Assembly (NCBI RefSeq): GCF_009377345.1
Contig: NZ_WBSL01000007.1
Coordinates: 1 to 64,000 of the forward strand
DNA: 64,000 nt
Reading direction: 5' to 3'
Source: Deinococcus terrestris
GTDB lineage: Bacteria > Deinococcota > Deinococci > Deinococcales > Deinococcaceae
Shown: piece by piece, positions 16,523 through 25,532 of the stretch
Numbering within the stretch: position 1 is the stretch's first letter
Layout: each line of letters opens with the position of its first letter
Notes under the pieces: model-generated
Told to the model about the DNA's origin: nothing
Databases searched by the model: none
What the model saw: the letters and a program-made list of their open reading frames with translations, nothing else
Program-made: the position numbers and the translations under genes

Positions 16523-18412
16523 ATGTGCGGAATTGCGGGAATCTGGCATGCCCAGGAACAGGGACCGGTGGGCGAGGGCACCCTCCGCCGCGGTCTGGAG
16601 GCGCTGCGGCACCGGGGTCCCGATGGAGAGGGGCTCTACCACACCCCGGACGTCCATCTGGGGATGCGGCGGCTGGCCATCATCGACCTCGCGGGGGGGG
16701 ACCAGCCCCTCTACAACGAGGACGGCAGCGTGGCGGTGGTCTTTAACGGGGAAATCTACAACTACAAGGAGCTGAGGGCGGGGCTGCGGGCGCGGGGGCA
16801 TACCCTGGCCACCTCCTCGGACACCGAGGTGCTCGTTCACCTGTACGAGGAAAGAGGACCCGAACTGGTCCAGGAATTGCGCGGCATGTTCGCGTTCGCC
16901 CTGCATGACCGGCGGCGGCGCCGCGTCGTGCTGGCCCGTGACCGCTTCGGTAAGAAGCCGCTGTATTACCTGCAGACGTCTGCGGGGGCCTGGCTGTTCG
17001 CGTCGGAACTCAAGGCGCTGCGCGCGATGGCTGCGGAGTGTGGGGAACCGCTGAGCCTCAATCCACAGGCCCTCTACGACTTCCTGTCGCTGGGCTCGGT
17101 GCCGCAACCCTCGACCATCTTCCGCGGCGTCTACGCCCTGCCGCCAGGCAGCTGGGCCACCCTCGACGAGAGCGGGCTGAAGATCCAGCGGTACTGGGCG
17201 CCCGAGTTCTTGCCCAAGCACCCGCTGGGCTATGGGGAGGCCCAGGAGCGGGTGCGGGACCTCGTGGCCGAGGCCGTGCGGCTCCGCCTGCGGTCGGACG
17301 TCCCCCTGGGGGTGTTTCTCTCGGGGGGGGTCGACAGCACGGTGGTGGCGTACGAGGCGGCGCAGGTGGTGGGAGACACCCTTCAGACCTTCACGGTCGC
17401 GGTGGAGGACCGCGCCTTTGACGAGTCGGCCATCGCGGCGCAGACCGCCCGCCGACTGGGCGTGCAGCATACCGTCTTGCCGCTGAAGGTGGAGGCGCTG
17501 GGCAGCCTCCAGGCCCTCGTGCGGCAGTACGACCAGCCTTTCGCCGATCCCAGCGCGATTCCCAGTCTGGGCATCGCCCAGCTGGCCCGCGAACACGTCA
17601 AGGTGGTGCTCAATGGCGATGGGGGAGACGAGGTGTTCGGCGGTTACCGCCGGTATGTGGCGGCGCAGTGGGCGTCTCCTTTCTCCCACCTGCCCCGGCC
17701 CGTCCTGCGGGGAGTGTCGCAGGCCCTGGGTCAGCCCGCCGCGCGGCGCTCGGCCCTGGGCTTCGGCGCCCGCTTCGTGCGCGGCCTCACGCAACCTGCG
17801 GGCGAGCGGTACCTGACCTGGACCACGGACATCCTGCGCGAGCAGGACAAGCGGGACATCTGGCGCGGTGCGCCGCAGTTGCCGACCGAGGACCGCGTCG
17901 CTGCCCGGCTGGACCCCCGGCTGGACCTGCTGGACAGTCAGGTGGCGCTGGACCTGCAGTTCAACCTGCTCTCGGGCCTGCTGGTGAAGATGGACATCGC
18001 GACCATGGCCCACTCCCTGGAGGCCCGTTCCCCGCTGCTGGACCACCGGCTGGCAGAGTTCGCCCTGCGGCTGCCGGGCACCTACCGGGTCCGGGGAAGC
18101 CGGGCCAAGGCCGTGCTGCGCGACGCGTACCGGGAACCCCTGGCCGCCGCGGTGGTGCAGGGCCCCAAGCGGGGCTTCGAGATTCCGCTGGAGCGGTGGC
18201 TCCGGGAAGACTTCCGGGAGGTCCTGCACGACACGCTGGGGGCGCCGGACGCCCAGGTGCGCGACTGGGTGGACCCGACCTTCGTGGACGGCCTCCTGGC
18301 ACGGCGACTGCTGCCCGACCGCAACTGGGCGACCCTGGTCTACATGCTCCTGACCCTGGAATTGTGGCTGCGCGAGCAGCGGGAGTCCGGCGTCCTGGAA
18401 GGGACGCGATGA
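16523..18412 (+). CDS. AsnB-type glutamine-hydrolysing amidotransferase
   Basis: 629 residues. The N-terminal class II glutaminase starts at Cys2 (MCGIAGIW), with RHRGPDGEG, RLAIIDL and FNGEIYNY motifs. The C-terminal synthetase domain has the PP-loop FLSGGVDST (about 265-273). The ATG at 16523 must be the start because Cys2 is the nucleophile. The length matches AsnB. Inside sugar clusters such homologues (WbpS, WbmE type) amidate uronic acids. The next gene is a UDP-glucuronate 4-epimerase, so a uronamide such as galacturonamide in the polymer is a reasonable inference. Ordinary asparagine synthesis remains possible. Confidence 0.9.
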   Translation: MCGIAGIWHAQEQGPVGEGTLRRGLEALRHRGPDGEGLYHTPDVHLGMRRLAIIDLAGGDQPLYNEDGSVAVVFNGEIYNYKELRAGLRARGHTLATSSDTEVLVHLYEERGPELVQELRGMFAFALHDRRRRRVVLARDRFGKKPLYYLQTSAGAWLFASELKALRAMAAECGEPLSLNPQALYDFLSLGSVPQPSTIFRGVYALPPGSWATLDESGLKIQRYWAPEFLPKHPLGYGEAQERVRDLVAEAVRLRLRSDVPLGVFLSGGVDSTVVAYEAAQVVGDTLQTFTVAVEDRAFDESAIAAQTARRLGVQHTVLPLKVEALGSLQALVRQYDQPFADPSAIPSLGIAQLAREHVKVVLNGDGGDEVFGGYRRYVAAQWASPFSHLPRPVLRGVSQALGQPAARRSALGFGARFVRGLTQPAGERYLTWTTDILREQDKRDIWRGAPQLPTEDRVAARLDPRLDLLDSQVALDLQFNLLSGLLVKMDIATMAHSLEARSPLLDHRLAEFALRLPGTYRVRGSRAKAVLRDAYREPLAAAVVQGPKRGFEIPLERWLREDFREVLHDTLGAPDAQVRDWVDPTFVDGLLARRLLPDRNWATLVYMLLTLELWLREQRESGVLEGTR

Positions 18413-19428
18413 AGATCCTGGTGACGGGAGCCGCCGGATTTATCGGCTCGGCCCTGGCCCTGCGGTTGCTGGAACGGGGCGACGAGGTGATCGGGGTGGA
18501 CAACCTCAACCCCTATTACGACGTGGCCCTCAAGGAAGCCCGGCTGGACCGGCTGCGGACCCATGCTGGATTCCGGGAAGTCCGGCTGGACGTGGCGGAC
18601 CGTCCGGCGGTTGCGGAGCTGTTCGGGGCCGAGCGGCCCACCGCCGTGGTGCATCTGGCCGCCCAGGCCGGGGTGCGTTACTCCATCGACCATCCCGAGG
18701 CGTATATCAGCAGCAACCTGGTGGGGTTTGCCAACATTCTGGAAGGCTGCCGCCACAGCGGGGTGCAGCACCTGGCCTACGCCTCGTCGAGCTCGGTGTA
18801 CGGGGCCAACACCCGGTTGCCCTTTTCGGTGGACGATCCCGTGAACCACCCCATCAGCCTCTACGCCGCAACCAAAAAGGCCAACGAGCTCATGGCTCAC
18901 ACCTACAGCCACCTTTATGGCCTGCCCACCACGGGTCTGCGGTTTTTCACCGTGTACGGTCCCTGGGGACGGCCCGATATGGCCCTCTTCAAGTTCACCC
19001 GCGCAATCCTGGCCGGGGAACCCATCGACGTGTACAACCACGGGCAGATGCAGCGGGACTTCACCTACATCGACGACATCGTGGAGTGCGTCACCCGCAT
19101 CGTGGACCGCCCGGCGGTGCCGGACCCTGCATGGAACAGTGACGATCCGGTGCCCGGCACCAGCCGCGCCCCTTACCGGCTGTACAACGTGGGCAACCAC
19201 CAGCCGGTGGAGCTGCTGCACCTGATCCGGGTGCTGGAGGCGGCCCTGGGGCGGCGGGCGGAGCTGCGGCTGCTGCCGCTGCAGCCCGGAGACGTCCTGG
19301 CCACGTTCGCGGACGTGGAGGGGCTGGTTCAGGAGTTCGGGGTGCAGCCCGCGACGCCCATCGAGGTGGGCATCGAGCGGTTCGTGGCGTGGTACCGCGA
19401 CTTCTACGCGGCGCCGGAGGCCCGGTGA
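18409..19428 (+). CDS. UDP-glucuronate 4-epimerase (NAD-dependent SDR)
   Basis: 339 residues with the NAD-binding GAAGFIGSALA (about 8-18), the GVDNLNPYYDVALKEARL segment that marks the glucuronate epimerase branch, HLAAQAGVRYSIDHPEAYI, and the catalytic SSSSVYG and YAATKK (YxxxK). It interconverts UDP-GlcA and UDP-GalA; the UDP-GlcA could come from the Ugd encoded at 33257. The ATG at 18409 overlaps the asnB stop (ATGA). The frame extends upstream only as a shadow of asnB. Confidence 0.88.
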   Translation: MKILVTGAAGFIGSALALRLLERGDEVIGVDNLNPYYDVALKEARLDRLRTHAGFREVRLDVADRPAVAELFGAERPTAVVHLAAQAGVRYSIDHPEAYISSNLVGFANILEGCRHSGVQHLAYASSSSVYGANTRLPFSVDDPVNHPISLYAATKKANELMAHTYSHLYGLPTTGLRFFTVYGPWGRPDMALFKFTRAILAGEPIDVYNHGQMQRDFTYIDDIVECVTRIVDRPAVPDPAWNSDDPVPGTSRAPYRLYNVGNHQPVELLHLIRVLEAALGRRAELRLLPLQPGDVLATFADVEGLVQEFGVQPATPIEVGIERFVAWYRDFYAAPEAR

Positions 19429-20552
19429 CGCGCCGTCCCGAGAAGGTGCTTGTGATCGCCGGGTACGCGCCCTCGCTGCCGAATTTCCGCGGTCCCCTGC
19501 TGCGCCGCTTGGTCGAGCTGGGCCACGAGGTGGTAGCGGTCGCCCCCGAACAGGACCCGGAGACGGAGGCGAAGCTCGCTGGCCTGGGGGTGCGGTACCG
19601 CGCCGTCCCCTTCCGGCGCACCGGGCTCAATCCCCTGCACGACCTGGGCAGCAGCCTGGGCCTGTACCGGGTCATCCGTCAGGAACGGCCAGAGCTGGTG
19701 TTCGCCTACACGATCAAACCGGTGATTTTCGGGTCGTTCGCGGCGCGGGCGGCGGGAGTGCGCCGCATCTACGCGATGGTGACCGGACTGGGCTCCATCT
19801 TCACCGAGACGGACCCCCGCACCCGGCGGCTGCGGCGGCTGGTCCAAGTTCTCTATGCCCTGGCGCTGCGCCTGGGCCGCACGGCCATCTTTCAGAATCC
19901 GGACGACCGGGCCGTGTTCACGTCCCGCCACCTGGTGCCCGCCTCCCGCACGCGGCTGGTGGACGGGTCAGGCGTGGACCTGACCCACTACCGCCAGGCC
20001 CCCCAGCCTGCTGGTGACCTGACCTTTGTGCTGGTGGGGCGGTTGCTGCGCGGCAAGGGGATTCCCGAGTACGTTCAGGCGGCCCGCCTGCTGGCTTCCC
20101 GTGGGCGTGCCCGCTTCGTGCTGGTGGGTCCCCTGGACAGCAATCCCTCCGGAATTCGCCGGGAAGAGCTGGAAGCGTGGCAGGCCGAGGGCCTGGTGGA
20201 CTATGTGGGCGCCACCGACGACGTCCGGCCCTACCTGGCGGCCTGCCACGTGTTCGTCCTGCCCTCGGCGTACGGGGAGGGGGTCCCGCGATCCGTGCTG
20301 GAAGCCCTGGCCACCGGACGGGCGATCATCACGACCGATACGCCGGGATGCCGCGAGACCGTTGCGCCGGGGCACAACGGGTTTCTGGTGCCCCCGGGAG
20401 ACCCGGCGGCGCTCGCGGAGGCCATGGCCCAGTTTCTGGACGACCCTGGCCTGGCGGGGCGAATGGGAAAGGCCAGTCTGGAGCTCGCCCGCCAGAAATA
20501 CGATGTCACCCTGGTCAACAAGCAGATGCTGGAGGCGTTCGAGCTGTCATGA
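19425..20552 (+). CDS. Glycosyltransferase family 4, PglA-like
   Basis: 375 residues from GTG 19425, overlapping the epimerase stop (GTGA). The acceptor half has VLVIAGYAPSLPNFRGPLL and LVFAYTIKPVIFGSFAA, typical of PglA/CapM-like GT4 enzymes that act second after a PglC-type initiator. The donor half has FVLVGRLLRGKGIPEYVQAA and PSAYGEGVPRSVLEALATGRAIITTD, with the E-x7-E-like motif. It probably adds the second sugar on the undecaprenyl carrier. The sugar specificity is not deducible. Confidence 0.87.
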   Translation: MTRRPEKVLVIAGYAPSLPNFRGPLLRRLVELGHEVVAVAPEQDPETEAKLAGLGVRYRAVPFRRTGLNPLHDLGSSLGLYRVIRQERPELVFAYTIKPVIFGSFAARAAGVRRIYAMVTGLGSIFTETDPRTRRLRRLVQVLYALALRLGRTAIFQNPDDRAVFTSRHLVPASRTRLVDGSGVDLTHYRQAPQPAGDLTFVLVGRLLRGKGIPEYVQAARLLASRGRARFVLVGPLDSNPSGIRREELEAWQAEGLVDYVGATDDVRPYLAACHVFVLPSAYGEGVPRSVLEALATGRAIITTDTPGCRETVAPGHNGFLVPPGDPAALAEAMAQFLDDPGLAGRMGKASLELARQKYDVTLVNKQMLEAFELS

Positions 20553-21208
20553 AGGCCCTGATCAAGCGTGGAATAGATGTCGTGGGGGCGGCCGCCGGGC
20601 TGCTGGTCCTGTCGCCCGTCATGCTGGGGGTGGCCCTGCTGGTGCGGTGGCGACTCGGCCAGCCGGTGCTGTTCCGGCAGCTCCGGCCAGGCCTGCGGGG
20701 GCGTCCCTTTCCCCTCTACAAGTTCCGGACCCTGCGGGACGCGGCGGACGCTCAGGGCCAGCCCCTTCCGGACCACATGCGCATGACGCCGCTGGGGCGC
20801 TGGCTGCGGGCCACGTCGCTTGACGAACTGCCGGGACTTTTCAACGTCCTGCGGGGTGACATGAGCCTGGTGGGACCACGGCCGCTGCTGATGGAATACC
20901 TGCCGCGCTACACGCCGCAGCAGGCCCGGCGCCATGAGGTGAGGCCAGGGCTGACCGGCTGGGCGCAGGTCAATGGGCGCAACGCCATCTCCTGGGAGGA
21001 GAAATTTGATCTCGATGTCTGGTACGTGGACCACTGGACCCTGCGCCTTGACCTCGCCATCTTGTGGAGGACCGTGGGCAAGGTGCTGCGGCGTGAGGGC
21101 GTCAGCGCGGCGGGCGAGGCGACCATGCCAGCCTTTCAGGGCACGCGGACCGAACCCGGGGCGCAGGGTGAGGCTCCCCTCAGCCCCCGGCGCGACCTGC
21201 GCCCGTGA
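20549..21208 (+). CDS. PglC-like small phosphoglycosyl transferase (initiating enzyme)
   Basis: 219 residues. A single N-terminal re-entrant/membrane helix (about 8-33, with SP in its middle) precedes the bacterial sugar transferase domain with the catalytic Asp92-Glu93 dyad (TSLDELPGLFNVL), [15 protein letters not shown] and GLTGWAQVNGRNAISWEEKFDLDVWYV. The size and the NGRNAISW and GVSAAG segments match the monotopic PglC group, which moves phospho-bacillosamine-type sugars to undecaprenyl phosphate. Its start overlaps the preceding GT4 stop. Its TGA stop is the first three bases of a repeat element (21206-21349), so the last residues may have been altered by insertion. Confidence 0.9.
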   Translation: MKALIKRGIDVVGAAAGLLVLSPVMLGVALLVRWRLGQPVLFRQLRPGLRGRPFPLYKFRTLRDAADAQGQPLPDHMRMTPLGRWLRATSLDELPGLFNVLRGDMSLVGPRPLLMEYLPRYTPQQARRHEVRPGLTGWAQVNGRNAISWEEKFDLDVWYVDHWTLRLDLAILWRTVGKVLRREGVSAAGEATMPAFQGTRTEPGAQGEAPLSPRRDLRP

Positions 21209-21349
21209 TACGGTTGCCGTCCACTCCGTTTTCCCCTACGGAATGATTCAATCCAAATCGAGCGAGCAGGAGCGGAGCGGGTTCTGGGCGTGAAGTTGGC
21301 AACCCAGTGAGATTCCGAGGTGTTAACGGAACGGGCAGAATCCGTATCA
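21206..21349. repeat. 144-bp MITE-like element with 8-bp terminal inverted repeats
   Basis: The element begins TGATACGG (21206-21213) and ends CCGTATCA (21342-21349), a perfect inverted pair, with inner partly symmetrical parts (TCCGTTTTCCCCTACGGAA near the left, TTCCGAGGTGTTAACGGAA near the right). It has no coding capacity. The sequence has the look of dispersed small intergenic repeats of Deinococcus. Only one full copy is seen in this window, so dispersal is inferred from memory of the genus, not shown here. Confidence 0.6.
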
Positions 21350-21376
21350 GAAGGCTTTGCCGCCCACCAGGGGCGC

Positions 21377-22756
21377 TCAGATCTGACCGCGGCGCTTCAT
21401 CAGGTTGATCACGGCCACCGGCAGAAAGAGGGTCCAGAGATGGCCGTAGGCCTGCAGGTACGGGTTGGTGGCGTTGGCCACCAGAAAGCAGGTCAGCCCG
21501 GTCAGCAGCGCAGTCATCTCGGAGCCTGCCTCCCCGCCCCGCCGAATGATCCGCACGCCGTTGCGAAAGATCCAGGCGATTCCCAGGCCGTAGAGCAGCA
21601 CGCCCAGCACGCCCATCTGAAACAGGTGCATGTGGTACTGAAGCTCGTAGTTCCAGGACCGCTCGGACCGCAGGTAGCCGGTGGTGGCCCCCAGGCCCGC
21701 CCCCACCAGGGGGCTTTTTACCCAGCCGTCAAGCAGGGAGTCCGCCTGCTCGACACGGACCACATCGTCGGCCGTCTGTTCGGAGGCAAAGAGGCTGCGG
21801 CTGACCTGGCCAGCGAGTGAGCCGATCAGGACGCGGGGACCTTCAAAGAAGGCGGCCGAGACCCCACCTCCCAGCACGGCCAGGCAAACCAGCCCCGCCA
21901 TGCCGCGGGTGGCCCGGCGGCGCAGCGGCCCCGGCGAGAACTGAACCAGCGTCAGGGTGAGGGGCACGGCCAGCGCCACCGTCACCAGGGCGGCCCGGCG
22001 CCCCGTGAAGAGAATGGCCGCGACGCCCAGAAGGAAGGCGGCGGCGGTCAGCCCCCGTTGCCAGCGGCCAGCGCCGGGGGCGGGAAAGAGCAGCTTGGCC
22101 GCGGCGTAGGGAATCAGGAAGATCAGGGTCGAGATCGCGTAAAACCGCAGGGCCGTGAAGCCCTCGTATTTGGCGATGCCCTGTCCAAAAGGCAGGGCCA
22201 GCAGGGGCGTGGCCGGAGCGAGGCCAAAGCTGTAGGCGACGAAATAGAGAATGAACAGACTCAGGAGCAGCAGGCTCAGGAGCATCAGGCGGCGCAGCAC
22301 CCGGTACACGGACCACGACGAGAGGGCAGTCGTGAAGACCACGAGGTAGAACGTGGGCCAGATCAGATAGATCAGGGTGGAGAACAGCGCCCCAGGGTTT
22401 TGCCTCAGCAACCCGTACAGCAACCAGGCCAAGCTGGTACACAGGGCCAGCAGCGCGGCCCTCAGGGTCGACGGGTGCAGCGTGAACCGTCCACGCCGGG
22501 TCAACTGAAGGAACGTCGCCAGGGCCGCCAGCGCCGCCAGCCCAGCCTTGAGGCCATTGGCCGAGACGGGCAGCATCAGGATGACGAAGAAATACAGGTA
22601 AAAGGGAAGATAGAGGGCCGCAGGCACCGGGGCCTCCGGACCGGGCGGGGAAGAGGTGGAGACCCCTTGGGAACCGCGCGACTGGGTCCTATGGATGCCG
22701 GATTCTCCGTGATGGCCCCTTCTCTTTGCGGCAGTGCCTTCACTCCTCTCCGTCAT
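21377..22756 (-). CDS. O-antigen ligase/polymerase family membrane protein
   Basis: 459 residues with about ten to twelve membrane segments after a polar 45-residue N-terminus. The loop between late helices holds VRVEQADSLLDGWVKSPLVGAGLGATTGYLRSERSWNYELQYHMHLFQMG, matching the Wzy_C pattern in which a G.G....(Y/H) loop is followed by H...L...G. FTGRRAALV occupies the place of the usual GSR motif. The start at 22756 is the first ATG; a later start near residue 32 is possible. Last gene of unit B, 87 nt after the Wzc-like gene. A role as a second polymerase or as a ligase to a surface acceptor is likely. Confidence 0.82.
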   Translation of the reverse strand: MTERSEGTAAKRRGHHGESGIHRTQSRGSQGVSTSSPPGPEAPVPAALYLPFYLYFFVILMLPVSANGLKAGLAALAALATFLQLTRRGRFTLHPSTLRAALLALCTSLAWLLYGLLRQNPGALFSTLIYLIWPTFYLVVFTTALSSWSVYRVLRRLMLLSLLLLSLFILYFVAYSFGLAPATPLLALPFGQGIAKYEGFTALRFYAISTLIFLIPYAAAKLLFPAPGAGRWQRGLTAAAFLLGVAAILFTGRRAALVTVALAVPLTLTLVQFSPGPLRRRATRGMAGLVCLAVLGGGVSAAFFEGPRVLIGSLAGQVSRSLFASEQTADDVVRVEQADSLLDGWVKSPLVGAGLGATTGYLRSERSWNYELQYHMHLFQMGVLGVLLYGLGIAWIFRNGVRIIRRGGEAGSEMTALLTGLTCFLVANATNPYLQAYGHLWTLFLPVAVINLMKRRGQI

Positions 22757-22843
22757 CCTTGTTCCCGCTCCCTCTGCTGGCGCCGCTTGACGAGTCCGGT
22801 CGGGACGTCCCGTTCTGCCCCCACTGTGCAGCCAGAATCCGGA

Positions 22844-24499
22844 TCACTCGGCCTCGGCCATCTCCCGGTGCGGGGTCCAGTGCTCGTGGGAGCGCACTTC
22901 TGCCAGGGGAGCATGAATCGGCGCTGACCGTGCGGCGCGGCTGCGGTTGAGCACCACGCCCAGGACGGGAGCGCCAGCGGCCTGGGCCGTCTGGAGGGCA
23001 TTGCCCACATGCTGCACTTCGGTTCGTCCGGCGGCGACCACCAGCAGCAGCCCATCACTGTGGGAGGCGACGGCCGCCGTATCCGGGACGTTCAGGAGGG
23101 GAGGCGCGTCCACCAGCACCACGTCGTAGCCCCCTCCCCACAGTCCCAGCAGCCGACTGAAGCCGGGCTGCTCGAACAGCGAGGCCCGGCGTCCGAGGCG
23201 CTGCGTGACGGCCCGGACCTCACTGGCAGGCAGGAGGTCGACATTCGGGGCCACCTGCAGGGCCATCACGCTGTGTTCGTGGTACGGCTGAACGCCGGCC
23301 CGCTCAGCTTCCGGACCCTCCGACGGCAGGGTGATCCAGCGGAGTGGGGAAGGCGCCCACAGGGCCTGCTGAGCCGGAACCGGCCGCTCCATCTCGACGA
23401 CCAGCACCCGGTATCCCCGCTCGCCCAGGGTGGCGGCCAGGCCCGCTGCGACGCTGCTGGTCCCCTCACCGGGCTGAGCGCTGGCCAGCACGAAGCGCCG
23501 ATGCCCGGCCCCCTCGCTGCTGGCCAGCAGGTTGAGGGTCAGAAACGCCAGCCCCTTCCCCCAGGTCTCGGAGGCGCCCGTCTCCCGCGGCGCGGCGCGG
23601 CGCCTTTGCGGCAACTGTCCGAGGACGGGGAGCCCCAGGCGGCCGACGTCCGCAGCGCCGTGGACGCGGGGCCGCAGGAAGTTCCAGAGCAGGGCGAGGC
23701 CGGTGGCGAGCAGGGCCATCAGGAGCCCGGCCAGCAGAGCGTCGCGCAGGGGGTTGGGAGAGACGGGTTCACGGGGCGCGACGGGCCGTGCCACGACGGC
23801 CAGAGAGCCCTCCACAGAGGTCTGGAGGCTGTTGACATAGGTCAGCGTGCGGCGCACTTCCCCCAGGGTCTGGCGCAGGCGCTGCTGCTCGGCCGTGCCG
23901 TTTGACGCCGTCTCCAGCAACTGGGACAACTCGTCGGCTTGGCGCTGCAAGATGACCTGTGCCCGGTCGACGTCCTGCTGGGTGCGGTCGCGGTCCCACT
24001 GCTGCAAGGCGGTAGCACCCACCGCCGCCAGGACACGTGCCCCTTCCGGCGTCTCGGCCACCGCCCGAATCTCATACACGCCCCCCACATCCGGGTCGTC
24101 CGGCGCCTTCACGGTGAAGCGCGTAAAGTTCTCCTCGACCAGTTCCTGCTGCAGGTCGGCCGCGATTTGCCGGACCTGCCCGTCTTCCAGGGAGGTGCGG
24201 CCCAGGCGCCGGACGACATCGTTGAGGACGGTTTCGCTGCGCAGCGCCTGGGCAATTGCACCTGGGGGTGGGCTGGGAGGAGCGGCCACGTCAATCAGGC
24301 TGCTGGCGTAGGCATTGGCCCCGGTGACCAGGGCCACCGTTGACGCGTACAGCGGAGTCTGCTGCCGGGCCAGGGCATACATGCCCCCCGCAGCCAGGGC
24401 CGTAGCCAACACAATCCAGGGGGCCGCGCGGCGCAGCACCGGCAACAACTGGAGCGCCTCCGTGTCCTCGGCGGGTCGGGCTGGGGGGAACGGCCTCAT
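22844..24499 (-). CDS. Wzc-like chain-length protein with a degenerate BY-kinase domain
   Basis: 551 residues. The N-terminal Wzz domain lies between two membrane helices (about 28-46 and 253-273) with a coiled coil near 170-230. The cytoplasmic P-loop domain (about 315-520) has AQPGEGTSSVAAGLA where BY-kinases have GEGKS: the Walker A lysine is Thr347. Walker A' is VLVVEMERP instead of the usual ..D.D.R. Walker B, YDVVLVDAPP, is kept. The C-terminus (HEHWTPHREMAEAE) has no tyrosines. It should therefore control chain length but is unlikely to autophosphorylate. Lies in unit B upstream of a ligase/polymerase gene. Confidence 0.85.
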   Translation of the reverse strand: MRPFPPARPAEDTEALQLLPVLRRAAPWIVLATALAAGGMYALARQQTPLYASTVALVTGANAYASSLIDVAAPPSPPPGAIAQALRSETVLNDVVRRLGRTSLEDGQVRQIAADLQQELVEENFTRFTVKAPDDPDVGGVYEIRAVAETPEGARVLAAVGATALQQWDRDRTQQDVDRAQVILQRQADELSQLLETASNGTAEQQRLRQTLGEVRRTLTYVNSLQTSVEGSLAVVARPVAPREPVSPNPLRDALLAGLLMALLATGLALLWNFLRPRVHGAADVGRLGLPVLGQLPQRRRAAPRETGASETWGKGLAFLTLNLLASSEGAGHRRFVLASAQPGEGTSSVAAGLAATLGERGYRVLVVEMERPVPAQQALWAPSPLRWITLPSEGPEAERAGVQPYHEHSVMALQVAPNVDLLPASEVRAVTQRLGRRASLFEQPGFSRLLGLWGGGYDVVLVDAPPLLNVPDTAAVASHSDGLLLVVAAGRTEVQHVGNALQTAQAAGAPVLGVVLNRSRAARSAPIHAPLAEVRSHEHWTPHREMAEAE

Positions 24500-24732
24500 G
24501 CCTGACGTCCATCCGGCACGCGGCCTGTGGCAACCTTCCGGATAAGCGGAGGGCCAGACGTCTCAAAAGCGAGGCTCAAGAGGGGCATTGGCCAAACTTT
24601 ATCCTTCGGCGTCGCCCCTGGGGCGGCACTGACCTTTACTCTTGTGGGGCCGCGCCTGCGCTCCTCCATAACGGGGGACCGGGATGGGTCGCCGCGAAGG
24701 TTCGCTGGCCCGGCCGGATTCCGCACGCCGCC

Positions 24733-25500
24733 TCAAAACCACCCGTTCAGCACACCCCGAGCAAAGCCCCCTCCCTCATGCGCGAGCACCTTCAGGGCGC
24801 TCAGGCGGTGAGCCACCGTCGGCAGCCGGGCGTCGAACTGGACTTCTTGGGCGGCAATCACCCGCACGTCCAGATCCAGAGCCTGGAACAGCAGTTTGGC
24901 CCGGCGGGTGTGCAGGGGGGAGGTGACCACCAGGAGACGCTGCCAGCCCCGCGCTCCGGCGAGTTCCTGGGTCCGCAGCGCCTCGCTGCGGGTGTCCAGC
25001 GCCGCGTCCAGGCGGAACACCTGGGCGCGGCGGTCTGTCAGCCGCTCCCGGATGTAATGTGCCTGGGCTGCCGCCGCGTCGACGCAGGTGCCTCCTGCAC
25101 CCGAGACGTCGGTGACCGTCAACCGCTGGCTGTACCCGGCACGTACAAGCGCGATGGCCCGGTCGGTTCTGGCCCGCGTCATCGAGTACAGGCGTCCTGT
25201 GGCGCAGTCCGCGCCGCTGCCCAGGATGATGATCGCGTCCGCAACTTCCGGGCGGTCACCGACCTCCAGCCACTGGAGGGGGACCCGCAGGGCCGGTGTT
25301 CCCAGCAGCAGTGCTGCCCCCAGGCACACCCCGAGCAGTGCCGTCCGGACAAGGGGCCACACCCTACAGTGTGCGCGGCAAGTCCGGGGCAAGCAAGGGC
25401 GTGCCGACGCTCCTGCACCCGGCACCGGAGGGCCCCTGTCGGGTGCTGAGCACGGACGCGCTCTCTCCACGTTCCCTGCTCTGCTGACCCCTCTTGACAT
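24733..25500 (-). CDS. DUF218/YdcF-SanA family membrane-anchored protein
   Basis: 255 residues from the ATG at 25500. The conserved domain (about 85-245) has DAIIILGSGAD, RTDRAIALVRAGYSQRLTVT, IFRL-like spacing and VVTSPLHTRRAKLLFQALDL, which match the DUF218 pattern (acidic and His residues in a Rossmann-like fold). One membrane helix (about 52-70) precedes it. The first 45 residues are Arg/Pro-rich and look unlike the family; a GTG at 25362 giving 209 residues would put the helix at the N-terminus. SanA and ElyC relatives affect envelope integrity and undecaprenyl-linked polymer assembly. The role here is unknown. Confidence 0.75.
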   Translation of the reverse strand: MSRGVSRAGNVERARPCSAPDRGPPVPGAGASARPCLPRTCRAHCRVWPLVRTALLGVCLGAALLLGTPALRVPLQWLEVGDRPEVADAIIILGSGADCATGRLYSMTRARTDRAIALVRAGYSQRLTVTDVSGAGGTCVDAAAAQAHYIRERLTDRRAQVFRLDAALDTRSEALRTQELAGARGWQRLLVVTSPLHTRRAKLLFQALDLDVRVIAAQEVQFDARLPTVAHRLSALKVLAHEGGGFARGVLNGWF

Positions 25501-25532
25501 TCTTTGACGCCAGGATTCGGTCGACCGGGTGT

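Noticed and set aside
16499..18229. Long minus-strand frame of 576 codons
   Set aside because: It is the antisense shadow of the AsnB gene, which has clear catalytic motifs. Long antisense frames are common in G+C-rich DNA.
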